Source of the DNA: Prevotella sp.
Lineage (GTDB): Bacteria; Bacteroidota; Bacteroidia; Bacteroidales; Bacteroidaceae
Assembly (NCBI GenBank): GCA_017619375.1
Contig: JAFZSL010000077.1
Coordinates: forward strand, 19,974 to 83,973
Reading direction: 5' to 3'
DNA: 64,000 nt
Shown here: positions 42,255 through 52,585 of the stretch, piece after piece
Numbering within the stretch: position 1 is the first letter of the stretch
How the letters are laid out: each line of letters opens with the position of its first letter
The notes under the pieces: generated by a model
Database searches by the model: none
What the model was told of the DNA's origin: nothing
The model's input: only the letters and a program-made list of their open reading frames with translations
Position numbers and translations under genes: made by a program

Positions 42255-45200
42255 TCATCGTGTGAGTGAGAACTTCAGGCTGAGGCCGAAATCGCGGGTG
42301 GTGGTGGGATAGCTGTTGCTGGAGAGCAGAGGCGTGTTGGTCTGCGAGTCGAAATAGAAGGTCATCGTCATCAACTTCGAGATGGTGTAGTCGGCATTGA
42401 GAGACAGCTTGAAGGCAGTGTTTCCGTTGCTGGCCTGACTGGTCATCGAGGCGATATCGCGTGTGATGTTGGCCTGTTTCTTGTAGGTCAAGTCACACCT
42501 GAGGTTGAGGTCGTGGTTGAACTGCTTGGAGTTCTTCGACGTGTTCTGACTCTTGTTATTGCCACTGTCGTCAGCATCATTATTCCCTTTCTTGCCTTTC
42601 ACTTTTCTGGAACCGCCACCAAAGAGGCTGGAAAACTTGAAGTCGTTGATCTTGTATCCGAAACCAAGCACGATATCCTTGCTCGTGGTCTCGTTGATTT
42701 GTACGCTGGTGGTGCTGAGGGTGAGCACGCGTGTGTTCCTATACTCCAACTTGCATGTGAGGTTGTTGAGGAGTGTGACATCGACACCGATGAGCGGCGA
42801 AAACTGCTCGTTGATGCTGACGGTGGAGATGTTGAACATGCTACTTGGTGTTGGCAAACCTGTTGTGGCGTCGGTGATGAAACCAAGGCCGTCCATATAC
42901 TCAAGCCATGTGCTGTAACTGGAATAGGAGCCTACGGCGAAGACGCTCTTGTAGGTATGGTTGATGTTGACGCTCTTGAAGAGGTCCCTGAAGGGTGCCA
43001 GTTTGCTCAATCCGCTATATTTAATGGTCCAGTTGGGCAGCATCCTTGCCAATGAGGGGAAGAGGTCGAGCGATTTCCCGCCGATGTTGGTATAGGTGGA
43101 GATGAACGCCGGGATGAGCACGTCGGAACTGTACATTCCCACGGTGCTGGTCTCGGGATTGAAACTTGCTCCACCCATGGGACCTCCGGCAGGATAGGTG
43201 GACCCTGCATACTGCGCCTCGACCCTGTCGCGGAATTCGGGAAGCGATTTGCAGAACTTGACGAATGAAGGCGAATGATAGCCATTTGTAGCACTCCCCA
43301 TTCCCTCAAGGGCTGTTTTCAGGGAGATGGTGGTGATGGTGAACTGTCCGCTTCTTGTCGTGGGTGTTCCCACATACATGTATTGTATGCTCCTTGCATC
43401 TGTTTCCGTCCTGCTGGCGTTCAAGTCGATTTTGAAGTCGCGTGCCGGCTCCAGGGTCATTTTGAGTTGCAGGTCTTTTGTCGCGTTGGTGGTGGCCGGC
43501 GTCGCCACGCTGTCGGCTTGTAGCAGCCAGTCGTTTCTCCTCGCCTTTTCGATGAAGTCGACATCGGTGAAGCCGAAGGCGAAGTCGAGGCCCGGGCTGA
43601 GGATGTCGCCCCTCCTTTGTCCGAACGCCGAACCGATGGATGGCATGAATCCAGGTAGTGACATGCCCCTCTGGTCCCTGTAGGTGAGACTGATGCTCCT
43701 CACCAACATGAGCCCCCGTGCTATGACTTGCGCCGTCTTGTACCACGCCTTGTCGTCGAGAGGTTGCTTGGGAGTGACAGAGATCTTGATGGTGACGGCG
43801 GAGTCGGCCTTGTTGAACACCTTGATCTTGTTGTCGTCCACCACCTTGTATTTCACATCGACGGTTTTGCCATCCTTGTTCTTGGCGGAGACGATGAGCC
43901 TCTTGCTCTTCTTTCCGTGGGAGACCACGATGGAGGTGTCGGCCTTGATGGTGATTTCCTTCTCAAAGGTGTTCTTGTTCTTGGGCAATTGTGACTTCGA
44001 CTTGTTGTCGGCCTCCTTGCCATCCTCCTTGCCGTCCTCATTGCTGTCCTTGGGCTTCTTCGCCGGCGTCTTGGTGTTTTTCTTGGCGTTGGTGGTGTTG
44101 CTCTTGTTGAACCTTTCGTTGGTTTTCTTGAGGAAAGGCACGTGGTCGTAGAGCTTTTGCAAGTTGAAGGCGCCGTTGATGTTGAAGGTGCGGTGGTTGG
44201 TGATGGTGTTGCCAAGCGTGGTGCCGTCTTCCAATTGCGTGCCCCTCACCCATCTGTATTCGGAGTCATAGGTGATGTCGGAGGTCGTCACCCAGTCGAA
44301 GATGGGTATGAGGTTGAATGGCACGTGGTAGGACGCCTTGAAGTTCTGTCCGTAGTCGAGCGGCTCACCCATTTTCTTGATGGATGTCCATACGGAATCT
44401 TTCCATGCGGTGTAATGGTCGGGATAGAGGTCTTTGTTGATGGGTGTGTAAGGTTCCTCTATCTCTGCGTGCGTGCCGCTGGAGAAGTTCAGGTGCAGGT
44501 TCTTGGTGAAGTCCCACCTGATGGAGAAATCCCTGTTCCAGAGGAATTGCTCGCTGAACGAAAGCGGCAGTTGCGAATCTTCTAGGCTTTCCATGTCGCG
44601 CTCCTGCAACTCATAGTACATGCGCTTGATGTCGGAGTTGAAGGTGATGTTTTGCGGGAGGTAGTTGAAGCCGAGTTTTTTGGGGAATTCGAGCCATTTC
44701 GACTTCGACTTGATTTTCTTGAAGGGTTCCCACGCCTTGTAGACGGGCGACCAGGAGTAGGACAAGGAGCCGTTCCATGAGGAATCATCCTCATAGACGA
44801 TGGTTTCTCCTGTGGTCCTGGTGTGCTGGTGGCTGTAGGAGAATGAGAAGTTGGCGGGGTCGTATGGCATGGGGTGCCCTTTGGTCGACACGCCCACCCT
44901 GACGTTGGAGAGGGAGAAGCTGGAGGAGGTGACTTTCTTGACGACGATGGATTCGATGGAGTCCCTGTCGTGCTTGCTCATCGCCTCCAAGGCGTCGTCC
45001 AGTTCCATGTCGGTGTCGAGGGGGTTGTACTTCGGCTTGGTTGTCTGGTTGGAGTAGGAATAATAGAGTGGTGCCGACACCTTGGCTTTGTCGGGGAAGA
45101 ATTTTCCGAGTTCGAACTGCGTGGTGACGGTGTAGTTCTGCAAATTGTCCTTGGAGCGTGTGGCGACGCCGTCCTCCAAGCCTCCGAATCCTTCCGAGGT

Positions 45201-48200
45201 GTATCGTCCGGCGACGTTGATGGAGCCGAAGTCGGAGAGTTGCACGTTGAGGTTGCCTTGCGCAGCCCATCCGCCTTCGTTGTTGTATTCCTTGAGACGG
45301 AGTTCGTTGACCCACACCTCGCCAGACTTGGACTCCCCGGAGAGGTTCCTCACACCGATGATCATGGTCTTGACCTCTCCAAGCGAGGGGTTGCCCATGA
45401 CGGTGATCTTGTTGGCTGGCCTGTCCTCGTCGTATGCGGAGAAGGGTTGGTTGTATGACGCCGTCCCCTCTGCCTTGGCCTTGTTGCGTTCCTTCTTGAT
45501 GGCGGTGAGGGCTTCGAGTGGTATGTCCACCATGTTCTCCTCCGGCCATACCACTCTCTTGTCATTGGCGGAGTATTTGTCATAGTGGCCTGCCGGGGTG
45601 AGCTTGAGTGGCACCTCGTATTCATAGTAGTTGCTCTTGTAGTCGCTTCCCAGGCGAACAAAGACGGCCAACTGGTTGTCGGCGAGGTTGGTGGTGTTCT
45701 CGTTCAGCGTGTTGGCGTGGGTGAACAACTGCAGACGCCTGTATTGTCTCAGGTCGAGGTTGGTGTTCTTGTACACACACTTCGACTCCCCTGTGCCAAG
45801 GTCGTTGACCACGATGTCGAGCGCCTGCTCGTTGCTCTCCACGAGTTGCGGCTGTGTGGGGTCCTGCACACGTGAGATGCCTGGAGGGAGGATGTAGTTG
45901 ACGGGGGTCTTGTCGTTGTTCTCCTCGATGTTGACAGCGCTGACGGACATGTAGCCGGAGTTGGAGGCGCTGTTGGTGAGGTTTTGCGTATACACACGCC
46001 ACTCTCCCCTGACAAGGTCGAGGCTTCCGAATCTCATGACGATGGGCTTCTTGAAGTTGGTGAGGAACATGCGCATGAACCTGACGGAGGTGAAGTCGCT
46101 GATGGCTCCCACCTTCTGCTCATACCTGTCGAGGGGTATTCTGAACTGGTACCAAGTCACCTCGTAACGCTCTCCGTTTCTCAAGGTGCCGCTACCCACC
46201 CTGCTGTCGACGATGAAGTTGTGTCCCACGACGAGGTCTTCGGGCCTGATGGAAACGTGGTATTGGTAGTATTTCTCATACTCGTTCAGGGTGTTGTCCT
46301 GATTGATGTCCTCCACGTCGGGGGTGGTCTTGTAGGAGGTGTCGTAACTTTCGCTCCTCATGTCCGAGTCAGGAGTGTTGCCTTGCGGGTTGTTGATACG
46401 CTTGTATCGCTGGAGGATGGATGCCTGGGTCTGGTCGTAGTCGCTTCCACGGAAATAGTGGTAGTCGTCATTGGCCGGGTCGGCATAGATGCTGTCCCAC
46501 ACCTCCTGAGACACCTTGCCCCTGATGGCGTTGAGATATTCCTGGTAGCCGTCGAAAGTCTGCTCTTCCTCGTCGGTGAGTCCGTTGAATCCCACATCCT
46601 GCTGGCTTCTTCCCGAGACAGCGAAGGCATAGGTGTAGGTGGTGGTGGTGGGCACCTTTCCCCACTGGGTGAGGGCATAGCTGCTGGACCCGTCGACGGG
46701 CATTCCGCTCTCGTGGAATTTCTTTCCGTCGCGGAGGATGTCCTCGCTCACCTCTCCGAGGTTGATGTAGAAGTCGCCTCCATAGTCCGAGGCGTCGTCC
46801 TTCCCATTGGTGTAGATGAAGGGGTCGAGGAGCCAGAATTCGATGTACTCGATATTGGCGGTCTCGAAATCGTTGGTTTCCAACTTCCTCATCATGCCGC
46901 CCCACTTGTTCTGGGGGACGTCGAACCGTCCGTTGGCGTTGATGTCGGTATTGAAGTTATAGGGTCCTCTTTCCTCTGGGTAGTAGGCGAGGTTGAGCAC
47001 GGGCAGCGTGGAAGTGGCTCCGCTGTACGAACTTTGGTCTCTGTTGGGATAGAGCTCGCGGACATACACCTCGCGGACATAGTGGTTGGAGAGTTGGTCG
47101 AGGTCGCTCTTGATATGCCCCGGAGTGAGCGACGAACTTCTCCTTGTGAAGAGCGGGTCGATGTTGTACCAGGCCAGGAGGCTTCTGTTGTAACTGCTGG
47201 TGAGCCCCGTCTTGTCCTTGTATTCACCGAACATGGTGGGACAACTGGAGATGATCCACGTGGTGGGCTGGGAGACATCGATGGTGTTCTTCGTGTTCTC
47301 GAAGTCGTCGAGATAGGAGGCGTTGTCCTGTGTGCCGTGTGCCTGGCCGGCGATGAGTTGTGCGAACTCTGCCGAGAGGGAGATGTTGGAGGGCTGGGTG
47401 ACATGCAGGAGCGGGAGTTTGTCGAGAAGGTTGGTAAGCCACTGCGACTCCTTTTTCCAGTTGAGGTTGACGCCCCAGATGGTGTTGTTGAGGGGTTCCG
47501 ATCCCATGGGCACCTTGGTGGTGAGCGACTGCTCGGAGAGGTGCCTGAAGGTGCCGCTGAGTTGGAAGTTTTTGTTGAAGTCGTACTCCCAGTTGAGTCC
47601 GAACATGGTTTTCCGCGATTGCCCGTAGTCGGTGTTGCTTTCACACGTTGCCTTGATGTCGGGTTGCGCATCGAGGATGCTCTGGTTGATGATGGTGACC
47701 TCGCCGGCGGAATAATCGACGGTGTAGTCCGACCCCTCCTTCAGCTTCACGCCGTTGGCGGTCACCTCCACGGAACCTTGCGGCACGTTGTACGCTCCAA
47801 GGGAGATGACATTGGCGGAGGAGCCTCTGAAACTACCGGTGAGGATGTACTTGTCCTTCTCTGCGATTTGCTTGGCCACCGTCTTGGTGGAGTCATAGAG
47901 TTCGGTGTAGCTGTATTTCTCTGCCGTGACGGGGTCCACACCCTTGCTGACGAGATATTTGTAGAGGTGCTCTCCGAAGGGTTCTGCCTTGGGAAGGAAT
48001 ACGCGCCCTTTGGAGACGGTGTATCCTGCCACATAGTCGAAATACCCGTTGGGGTGCGCCTTCATATTGTTGTCGAGACGGTCGGCGTCGATGTATTTGA
48101 TGATGGTCTGGTCCTTCACCTGCGGTTCAGGGATGTAGGTGAGATAGACGCCGGCGGTGTCGCTTTGGAACTTGATGTCGAGCCTGAACTTGTCCTTCTC

Positions 48201-49898
48201 CACGGATGAGGCGAGGTAGTAGACGTTTTTCATCATCAAGTCCCAGTTGGCCTGCTGTGGGTTGTTGCTGGTGTTCTTGAGCGACTTGACGAAGAGGCAT
48301 TTGTTGACGTCTGTGAGGTCGCTGGCGAACTCACCCACTTGGTAGGTGACGCCTCCGTAGGTGTACTCGTAGGCCACGGCGAGCACCTGGTCGGTCTGCA
48401 ACGCGGTATTGAGGGAGACATATCCCAAGGCATTGTTGACGGTGTATTCCGAGGAGTTAAGCAACCTGGCCTGCTCCAGTTTCTCATAGTCCACGCCTCC
48501 GATGAACTGTGCATCGAGGACGGACGAGGTCTGGTCGATGTCCCTTGCATCCGCCAGGGCGGTGGTCATCTGCTGATAGAGCGGGTTGGCGTTGTTGGAA
48601 GGCGGCGTGCTGTTGCCTCCCTCGCCCAGTTGCGGCAGTGCGATGATGTTTCTGGTGTTGTTGTTGTTGCCGGTCTTGTTGGTTACCCAGATTTCCACGC
48701 GGTTGATGGTGACGCCTGTGGTGAGGTTGGGAAGGGTTTTCATCGCTCCGTCGTATTTCGCCCTGAAATAGTGCGAGAGGAAGAAGTGCCTGTTCTCTTC
48801 ATAGTTGGCGACGTCTATCTCGAAGGGGGTGAGTTGCACGCCTCCTTTGGATGACACGCTGGATGAAGAGGATTTCTTCTGTGAGATGACGGTCTGCAAC
48901 TTGAGTTTGCCGAATTGGAAGTCGGTGCGCAGGCCGAAGAGGGCGCTGGCGCCCGTGATGAGCGAGGAGTTGCCTGGGAACGACACGTTTCCGCCCTCGA
49001 CGAGTTTGATGATTTCATCTTCCTTGCCGTCATATTTCAACTTCATGCTTTGTGCGTCGAAATCGAAGGTGGCGTCGGTGTTGTAGTTGATGTTCATGTT
49101 CACCTTGTCACCCACCTTGCCGTTGACGTTGAGGTTGATTTTCTCGTCGAAGTCCATCGTGGTGGTCTTGCGGTTGCGGATGGGGAGCGAGGGGTTGTCG
49201 ATGTTCTTGAAGGTGGCACCGAACTTCAGTTCCGCCGTTCCCTGCGTCTTGATGCGCACGCCGCCGGGACCGAAGATTTTCTCTGCCGGTCCGAGGTCGA
49301 AATGCATGTCCATGAAGTCGAACTTCTCCTTGCCCTTGGTTTGCAGAACCTCTTCGTTCTTGGAACGGAAGAAGTCGTAAATCATCTTTCTCTCGCTCCA
49401 CTTCATGTATTCGTCAAAGGTCATCATGGTAGGCGTGGAGACATAGGTGCCCGCCACCTTGTTGCCGATGATGTATCGCTCGATGGTGTCGTTGTATTCC
49501 ACCGTCTGCTTCATGTTTTCCGGGCGCTGCAGGTCGGCGGAGCCTTGTGAGAGGTCTTCGTCGAAGATGGGCTGCGTGCGCTGGATTCGCCAACGGGGAT
49601 GGAGGAGGGAGTCGGGTATTTCCTCGTCTGTCTCGATGATGGGCTGTGCCTTGATGGAATCGTTGACACCCTTCTTTGCGCCATTGCTGCCGGGGCCGTT
49701 GTTGCCTGCCTGCGAAGTGGCGTTGTTCCGGTTGTTCCTGTTGCCCCTTGCCCTTGTGGGGTCGTCCTGCGGGGGACGGTTGCCCTGTTGCTGCCTTCGT
49801 GTCAAGTCGTCTTGCGGCAATACCCATCTGTTGCCCGCCATCACTGTGATGGCGCACAAGAAGATGAGGAATCCTATGATCCGCAAGTTGGGTTTCAT
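42255..49898 (-). CDS. sprA: SprA, outer-membrane translocon of the type IX secretion system
   Basis: A 2547-residue protein, the expected size for SprA/Sov (about 2400-2500), the giant beta-barrel through which T9SS substrates leave the cell. Signal peptide 1-21. N-terminal Asn/Gln/Arg-rich linker, then the conserved SprA blocks FGPGGVRIKTQGTAELKFGA, TTTMDFDEKINLNVNGKVGD and NMNINYNTDATFDFDAQSMK, repeated barrel segments and a C-terminal FGLSLKFSLTR strand. A long Lys/Asn-rich insert lies near residue 1930-2000 (NAKKNTKTPAKKPKDSNEDG). Its presence means the organism can secrete proteins such as the CotH-family product next door. ruvA precedes it by 79 bp. Confidence 0.96.
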   Translation of the reverse strand: MKPNLRIIGFLIFLCAITVMAGNRWVLPQDDLTRRQQQGNRPPQDDPTRARGNRNNRNNATSQAGNNGPGSNGAKKGVNDSIKAQPIIETDEEIPDSLLHPRWRIQRTQPIFDEDLSQGSADLQRPENMKQTVEYNDTIERYIIGNKVAGTYVSTPTMMTFDEYMKWSERKMIYDFFRSKNEEVLQTKGKEKFDFMDMHFDLGPAEKIFGPGGVRIKTQGTAELKFGATFKNIDNPSLPIRNRKTTTMDFDEKINLNVNGKVGDKVNMNINYNTDATFDFDAQSMKLKYDGKEDEIIKLVEGGNVSFPGNSSLITGASALFGLRTDFQFGKLKLQTVISQKKSSSSSVSSKGGVQLTPFEIDVANYEENRHFFLSHYFRAKYDGAMKTLPNLTTGVTINRVEIWVTNKTGNNNNTRNIIALPQLGEGGNSTPPSNNANPLYQQMTTALADARDIDQTSSVLDAQFIGGVDYEKLEQARLLNSSEYTVNNALGYVSLNTALQTDQVLAVAYEYTYGGVTYQVGEFASDLTDVNKCLFVKSLKNTSNNPQQANWDLMMKNVYYLASSVEKDKFRLDIKFQSDTAGVYLTYIPEPQVKDQTIIKYIDADRLDNNMKAHPNGYFDYVAGYTVSKGRVFLPKAEPFGEHLYKYLVSKGVDPVTAEKYSYTELYDSTKTVAKQIAEKDKYILTGSFRGSSANVISLGAYNVPQGSVEVTANGVKLKEGSDYTVDYSAGEVTIINQSILDAQPDIKATCESNTDYGQSRKTMFGLNWEYDFNKNFQLSGTFRHLSEQSLTTKVPMGSEPLNNTIWGVNLNWKKESQWLTNLLDKLPLLHVTQPSNISLSAEFAQLIAGQAHGTQDNASYLDDFENTKNTIDVSQPTTWIISSCPTMFGEYKDKTGLTSSYNRSLLAWYNIDPLFTRRSSSLTPGHIKSDLDQLSNHYVREVYVRELYPNRDQSSYSGATSTLPVLNLAYYPEERGPYNFNTDINANGRFDVPQNKWGGMMRKLETNDFETANIEYIEFWLLDPFIYTNGKDDASDYGGDFYINLGEVSEDILRDGKKFHESGMPVDGSSSYALTQWGKVPTTTTYTYAFAVSGRSQQDVGFNGLTDEEEQTFDGYQEYLNAIRGKVSQEVWDSIYADPANDDYHYFRGSDYDQTQASILQRYKRINNPQGNTPDSDMRSESYDTSYKTTPDVEDINQDNTLNEYEKYYQYHVSIRPEDLVVGHNFIVDSRVGSGTLRNGERYEVTWYQFRIPLDRYEQKVGAISDFTSVRFMRMFLTNFKKPIVMRFGSLDLVRGEWRVYTQNLTNSASNSGYMSVSAVNIEENNDKTPVNYILPPGISRVQDPTQPQLVESNEQALDIVVNDLGTGESKCVYKNTNLDLRQYRRLQLFTHANTLNENTTNLADNQLAVFVRLGSDYKSNYYEYEVPLKLTPAGHYDKYSANDKRVVWPEENMVDIPLEALTAIKKERNKAKAEGTASYNQPFSAYDEDRPANKITVMGNPSLGEVKTMIIGVRNLSGESKSGEVWVNELRLKEYNNEGGWAAQGNLNVQLSDFGSINVAGRYTSEGFGGLEDGVATRSKDNLQNYTVTTQFELGKFFPDKAKVSAPLYYSYSNQTTKPKYNPLDTDMELDDALEAMSKHDRDSIESIVVKKVTSSSFSLSNVRVGVSTKGHPMPYDPANFSFSYSHQHTRTTGETIVYEDDSSWNGSLSYSWSPVYKAWEPFKKIKSKSKWLEFPKKLGFNYLPQNITFNSDIKRMYYELQERDMESLEDSQLPLSFSEQFLWNRDFSIRWDFTKNLHLNFSSGTHAEIEEPYTPINKDLYPDHYTAWKDSVWTSIKKMGEPLDYGQNFKASYHVPFNLIPIFDWVTTSDITYDSEYRWVRGTQLEDGTTLGNTITNHRTFNINGAFNLQKLYDHVPFLKKTNERFNKSNTTNAKKNTKTPAKKPKDSNEDGKEDGKEADNKSKSQLPKNKNTFEKEITIKADTSIVVSHGKKSKRLIVSAKNKDGKTVDVKYKVVDDNKIKVFNKADSAVTIKISVTPKQPLDDKAWYKTAQVIARGLMLVRSISLTYRDQRGMSLPGFMPSIGSAFGQRRGDILSPGLDFAFGFTDVDFIEKARRNDWLLQADSVATPATTNATKDLQLKMTLEPARDFKIDLNASRTETDARSIQYMYVGTPTTRSGQFTITTISLKTALEGMGSATNGYHSPSFVKFCKSLPEFRDRVEAQYAGSTYPAGGPMGGASFNPETSTVGMYSSDVLIPAFISTYTNIGGKSLDLFPSLARMLPNWTIKYSGLSKLAPFRDLFKSVNINHTYKSVFAVGSYSSYSTWLEYMDGLGFITDATTGLPTPSSMFNISTVSINEQFSPLIGVDVTLLNNLTCKLEYRNTRVLTLSTTSVQINETTSKDIVLGFGYKINDFKFSSLFGGGSRKVKGKKGNNDADDSGNNKSQNTSKNSKQFNHDLNLRCDLTYKKQANITRDIASMTSQASNGNTAFKLSLNADYTISKLMTMTFYFDSQTNTPLLSSNSYPTTTRDFGLSLKFSLTR

Positions 49899-49977
49899 TT
49901 TCTCGACATTTTTGAGGGCTTGGCTTTGTCTGACTGGTCTTTAAAGTCCTTAAAGTCTGACCGGTCGGCCTCCACCC

Positions 49978-50595
49978 TTACTTGATAAGTTTGAGTGCCT
50001 GTTTGATGACCTGCTCCACGGGCAGGTCGGGTTGCTGTTTGAGTATCTCCCCCACGACTTTCGCGGAGGGTGCCGGCGAGAAGCCAAGCATGGTGAGTGC
50101 GCTGACGGCCTCGTTTCTCACTTCCTTGTTGATGACGTCTACCGGCTTTCCTGCCTCTACGGTGGCCTGTTGCATCAGGTCAGTGTTGGCGATTTTGTCC
50201 TTGAGGTCGACGATGATGCGTTGTGCCGTCTTCAGTCCGATGCCTTTGACGCCTTTGATGGCTCTCTCGTCGCCGCTGGCGATGGCGTTGCAGAGTTCTG
50301 CCGGTGTGAAGGAGGAGAGGATCATGCGCGCGGTGTTGGCGCCCACGCCAGAAACGGAGATGAGCTGCCGGTAGAGTTCGCGCTCTTCCTTGGAGAAGAA
50401 CCCGTAGAGCGTGAAGGAGTCGTCTCTTCCTCCAGTGACGATGGCCTCATGGACAAAGAGTCTCACCTCTTTCTTGTTCTGTATGGCCGTAAAAGTATTG
50501 AGCGAAATGGACAGCGCATAGCCCACTCCGGCCGCCTCGACAACGGCCATGGCTGGGGTGATGTCTGTCAGTTCGCCCCTGATGTATTCTATCAT
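49978..50595 (-). CDS. ruvA: Holliday junction branch migration protein RuvA
   Basis: A 205-residue protein, normal for RuvA, which binds the four-way DNA junction and loads RuvB. N-terminal OB-fold (MIEYIRGELTDITPAMAVVE), two helix-hairpin-helix motifs (ISVSGVGANTARMILSSF and IKGVKGIGLKTAQRIIVDLK) and domain III at the C-terminus (NEAVSALTMLGFSPAPSAKV). It lies upstream of sprA, an arrangement that recurs in Bacteroidales. Confidence 0.96.
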   Translation of the reverse strand: MIEYIRGELTDITPAMAVVEAAGVGYALSISLNTFTAIQNKKEVRLFVHEAIVTGGRDDSFTLYGFFSKEERELYRQLISVSGVGANTARMILSSFTPAELCNAIASGDERAIKGVKGIGLKTAQRIIVDLKDKIANTDLMQQATVEAGKPVDVINKEVRNEAVSALTMLGFSPAPSAKVVGEILKQQPDLPVEQVIKQALKLIK

Positions 50596-50731
50596 TGATG
50601 TCTATTTTTGTATATATACGATAGAATAACGATGAAGTGGCGTGGTTTATTGCATTCAGGAGACTAATAATGCTGCGATGGACCCAAAATACGCACATCT
50701 TTAATAAGAATAAAGGTCAGGAGGAATTAAC

Positions 50732-50763
50732 ACTACGGACTTTTAGGACTTAAAAGACTATAG
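50732..50763. repeat. copy of the short repeat found at 4134-4164
   Basis: CTACGGACTTTTAGGACTTA and following bases, 2-3 differences from the copy at 4134-4164. It lies in the 226-bp gap between ruvA and the activase gene. Confidence 0.7.
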
Positions 50764-50821
50764 ACTACTTTTCCGGCAGGACATTTGGGAAAATTGGGGG
50801 ATATGGTGTATTTTGGGGTGT

Positions 50822-51733
50822 TCATCCACCGATGAGCACCTCCAGCCCCCATTGGGAGAGCAGATTGGCGCATCTTTGTTGCATTTCCTCGTCGGGCACT
50901 CCCATGGCGAGGTGTTCGGGGTTGTAGGTCGAGCCCATCCTCCGGTGCTTGTCCTTGCCCACATCGTGGTAGGGCAGCAGGTGTACGACGGGTCGCACGC
51001 CTGGCAGGGATGCGATGAATTTTGCCGTTTGCTCCATGTTTTCTTCGTCGGCATTCACCCCTGCTATCAAGGGGATGCGGATGGAGAAGGCACAGGGGCG
51101 GTACTCAGCCAACCATCTGATATTTCTCATTATCAACGTGTTGTCCGCTCCGCAATAGCGGCGGTGTTTCTCTGGGTCCATCAACTTCAGGTCGACAAGC
51201 ATCAACTCGCAGGATGCAGCCACTCTTTCCACAACCTCTGGTGAGGCATGGAGCGAAGTGTCCACGGTGCGGTGGAACCCTCTCCTTCCCAATTCTTCCA
51301 ACAAGCGGATGGTGTATTCGGGATGCATCAACGGTTCGCCTCCGCAGAGGGTGACCCCTCCCCCGCTGTCTTCCATCACCTCACGCTCCTTCTCCAATTC
51401 CACCATCAACTCTTCCATGGGCCATTCCTTCCCGCAGAGTTCCAAGGCCGTGGTGGGACATTCCTCGGTGCATCGTCCGCAGAGGGTGCAAGCGTCGGGG
51501 AGCAGGCGCATGCCGTTGCTGCCTGTCTGCAAGGCGTGATGCGGACACACCTGGACACAGGTGCCGCAGCCCATGCATCGCCCTTGCCTGTAAAGCAGTT
51601 GCTGTCGCGGAGACCAACTCTCTGGATTGTGGCACCAGACACACCTCAGCGGACATCCCTTGAGGAACACCGTGGTGCGTATGCCCGGGCCATCATTGAT
51701 GGCGTAACGCTTGAGGTCGAAAAGATAATCCAT
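50822..51733 (-). CDS. hypE: glycyl-radical enzyme activase, HypD-activating (HypE)
   Basis: A 303-residue radical SAM activase. The radical SAM motif is [15 protein letters not shown] (CxxxCxxC, about 25-40). A ferredoxin-like insert with two 4Fe-4S clusters follows: [16 protein letters not shown] and [16 protein letters not shown], as in activases of PFL-like dehydratases. [14 protein letters not shown] is the SAM/substrate motif. The start is ATG 51733; a longer frame to 51778 lacks the family N-terminus. The partner GRE (hypD) lies 840 bp upstream, separated by a GxxExxY gene. Named as the HypD activase because of that partner. Confidence 0.85.
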   Translation of the reverse strand: MDYLFDLKRYAINDGPGIRTTVFLKGCPLRCVWCHNPESWSPRQQLLYRQGRCMGCGTCVQVCPHHALQTGSNGMRLLPDACTLCGRCTEECPTTALELCGKEWPMEELMVELEKEREVMEDSGGGVTLCGGEPLMHPEYTIRLLEELGRRGFHRTVDTSLHASPEVVERVAASCELMLVDLKLMDPEKHRRYCGADNTLIMRNIRWLAEYRPCAFSIRIPLIAGVNADEENMEQTAKFIASLPGVRPVVHLLPYHDVGKDKHRRMGSTYNPEHLAMGVPDEEMQQRCANLLSQWGLEVLIGG

Positions 51734-51781
51734 AGTTATTATAAATAAAGTAACAAATCGCCTACGGTGAATAGCCAAAGG

Positions 51782-51837
51782 AGTCGCCTACGGCGAGAAA
51801 TGGTAAGAAAATGAATAAGAAAATGAGAAGAAAAATA
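51782..51837 (+). repeat. copy of the GAAATG/TAAGAAAATG repeat 3' of the GxxExxY gene
   Basis: CGCCTACGGCG hairpin (51786-51796) followed by AGAAATGGTAAGAAAATGAA and TAAGAAAATG. The same unit design lies in inverse orientation at 52335-52585, on the other side of the GxxExxY gene. Confidence 0.6.
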
Positions 51838-51893
51838 TTTTTACCATAATCAATATAGGTGGGTTCTATAAAATGTCGACATAAGAAATGGCA

Positions 51894-52319
51894 TCAGAGT
51901 AAGTGTATTTGTTTTATCTTGCCAGTAATTGTTTCTCGCTCATACCATTCGCTATAAAGACGGTCGCCACCAAAGTTGATCAACATACCATATTGCATAT
52001 GGGTCAAATGCATATAGTTCCATAACTGCTGGCGATGAACCAAGTCGACATGTGCGATTGCTTTCAACTCTAATATGATATTATCATTTACGACAACATC
52101 TAATCGGTAAGACTGATCCAATTGCACATCATCCCAAAAGATGGGCAGATAAACTTGGCGTTCTACTTTGTAGTCTCTCAACCTTAAGAGATAGACAAGT
52201 GCTGCCTCATACGCCGACTCCAACAAACCAGGAGAATACTTATTATGAACTCTCATCGCTTCACCTGTAATCACTCTGAAGAAATCATATTTCCTATTAT
52301 GTTCTTCAATTAAATCCAT
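51894..52319 (-). CDS. GxxExxY protein (small PDDEXK-like nuclease fold)
   Basis: A 141-residue protein of the GxxExxY family. GLLESAYEAAL (about 31-41) gives the name motif, and YRLDVVVNDNIILELKAIAH (about 71-90) holds the D...ExK pattern of PDDEXK nucleases. These solitary genes are scattered in many genomes and have no established role. Here it sits between hypE and hypD, whose products work together, flanked by inverted copies of a simple repeat. That suggests it was inserted as a cassette (inference). Confidence 0.85.
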   Translation of the reverse strand: MDLIEEHNRKYDFFRVITGEAMRVHNKYSPGLLESAYEAALVYLLRLRDYKVERQVYLPIFWDDVQLDQSYRLDVVVNDNIILELKAIAHVDLVHRQQLWNYMHLTHMQYGMLINFGGDRLYSEWYERETITGKIKQIHLL

Positions 52320-52334
52320 CTTTATATTATTTCA

Positions 52335-52585
52335 AATGATCTATTTTCTTTCACTTTTTCTTACTATTTCTGCCCGTCAGGGCGCTCCCCATGCCACACC
52401 ATCATCAGCATCTCCAATTCATCCATTTTCTTACCATTTTCTTACACATTTTCTTATCATTTCTGCCCGTCAGGGCACTTCCTATGCATACCATCATCAG
52501 CATCACCATTACATCTATTTTCTTACCATTTTCTTACACATTTTCTTATCATTTCTGCCCGTCAGGGCACTTCCTACATCACGCC
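52335..52585 (-). repeat. three tandem ~92-bp repeats at the 3' end of hypD
   Basis: The hairpin word TGCCCTGACGGGCA occurs three times (TGCCCGTCAG on plus at 52371, 52464, 52556; spacings 93 and 92 bp), each followed on the minus strand by GAAATG and TAAGAAAATG repeats. The hypD stop (52574) lies within the first unit read from hypD. The hairpins may stop transcription. Confidence 0.75.

Noticed and set aside
45984-48209. 741-codon plus-strand ORF opposite sprA
   Set aside because: Antisense shadow of sprA; low-complexity Val/Glu/Gly-rich translation, no start signal and no known domain.
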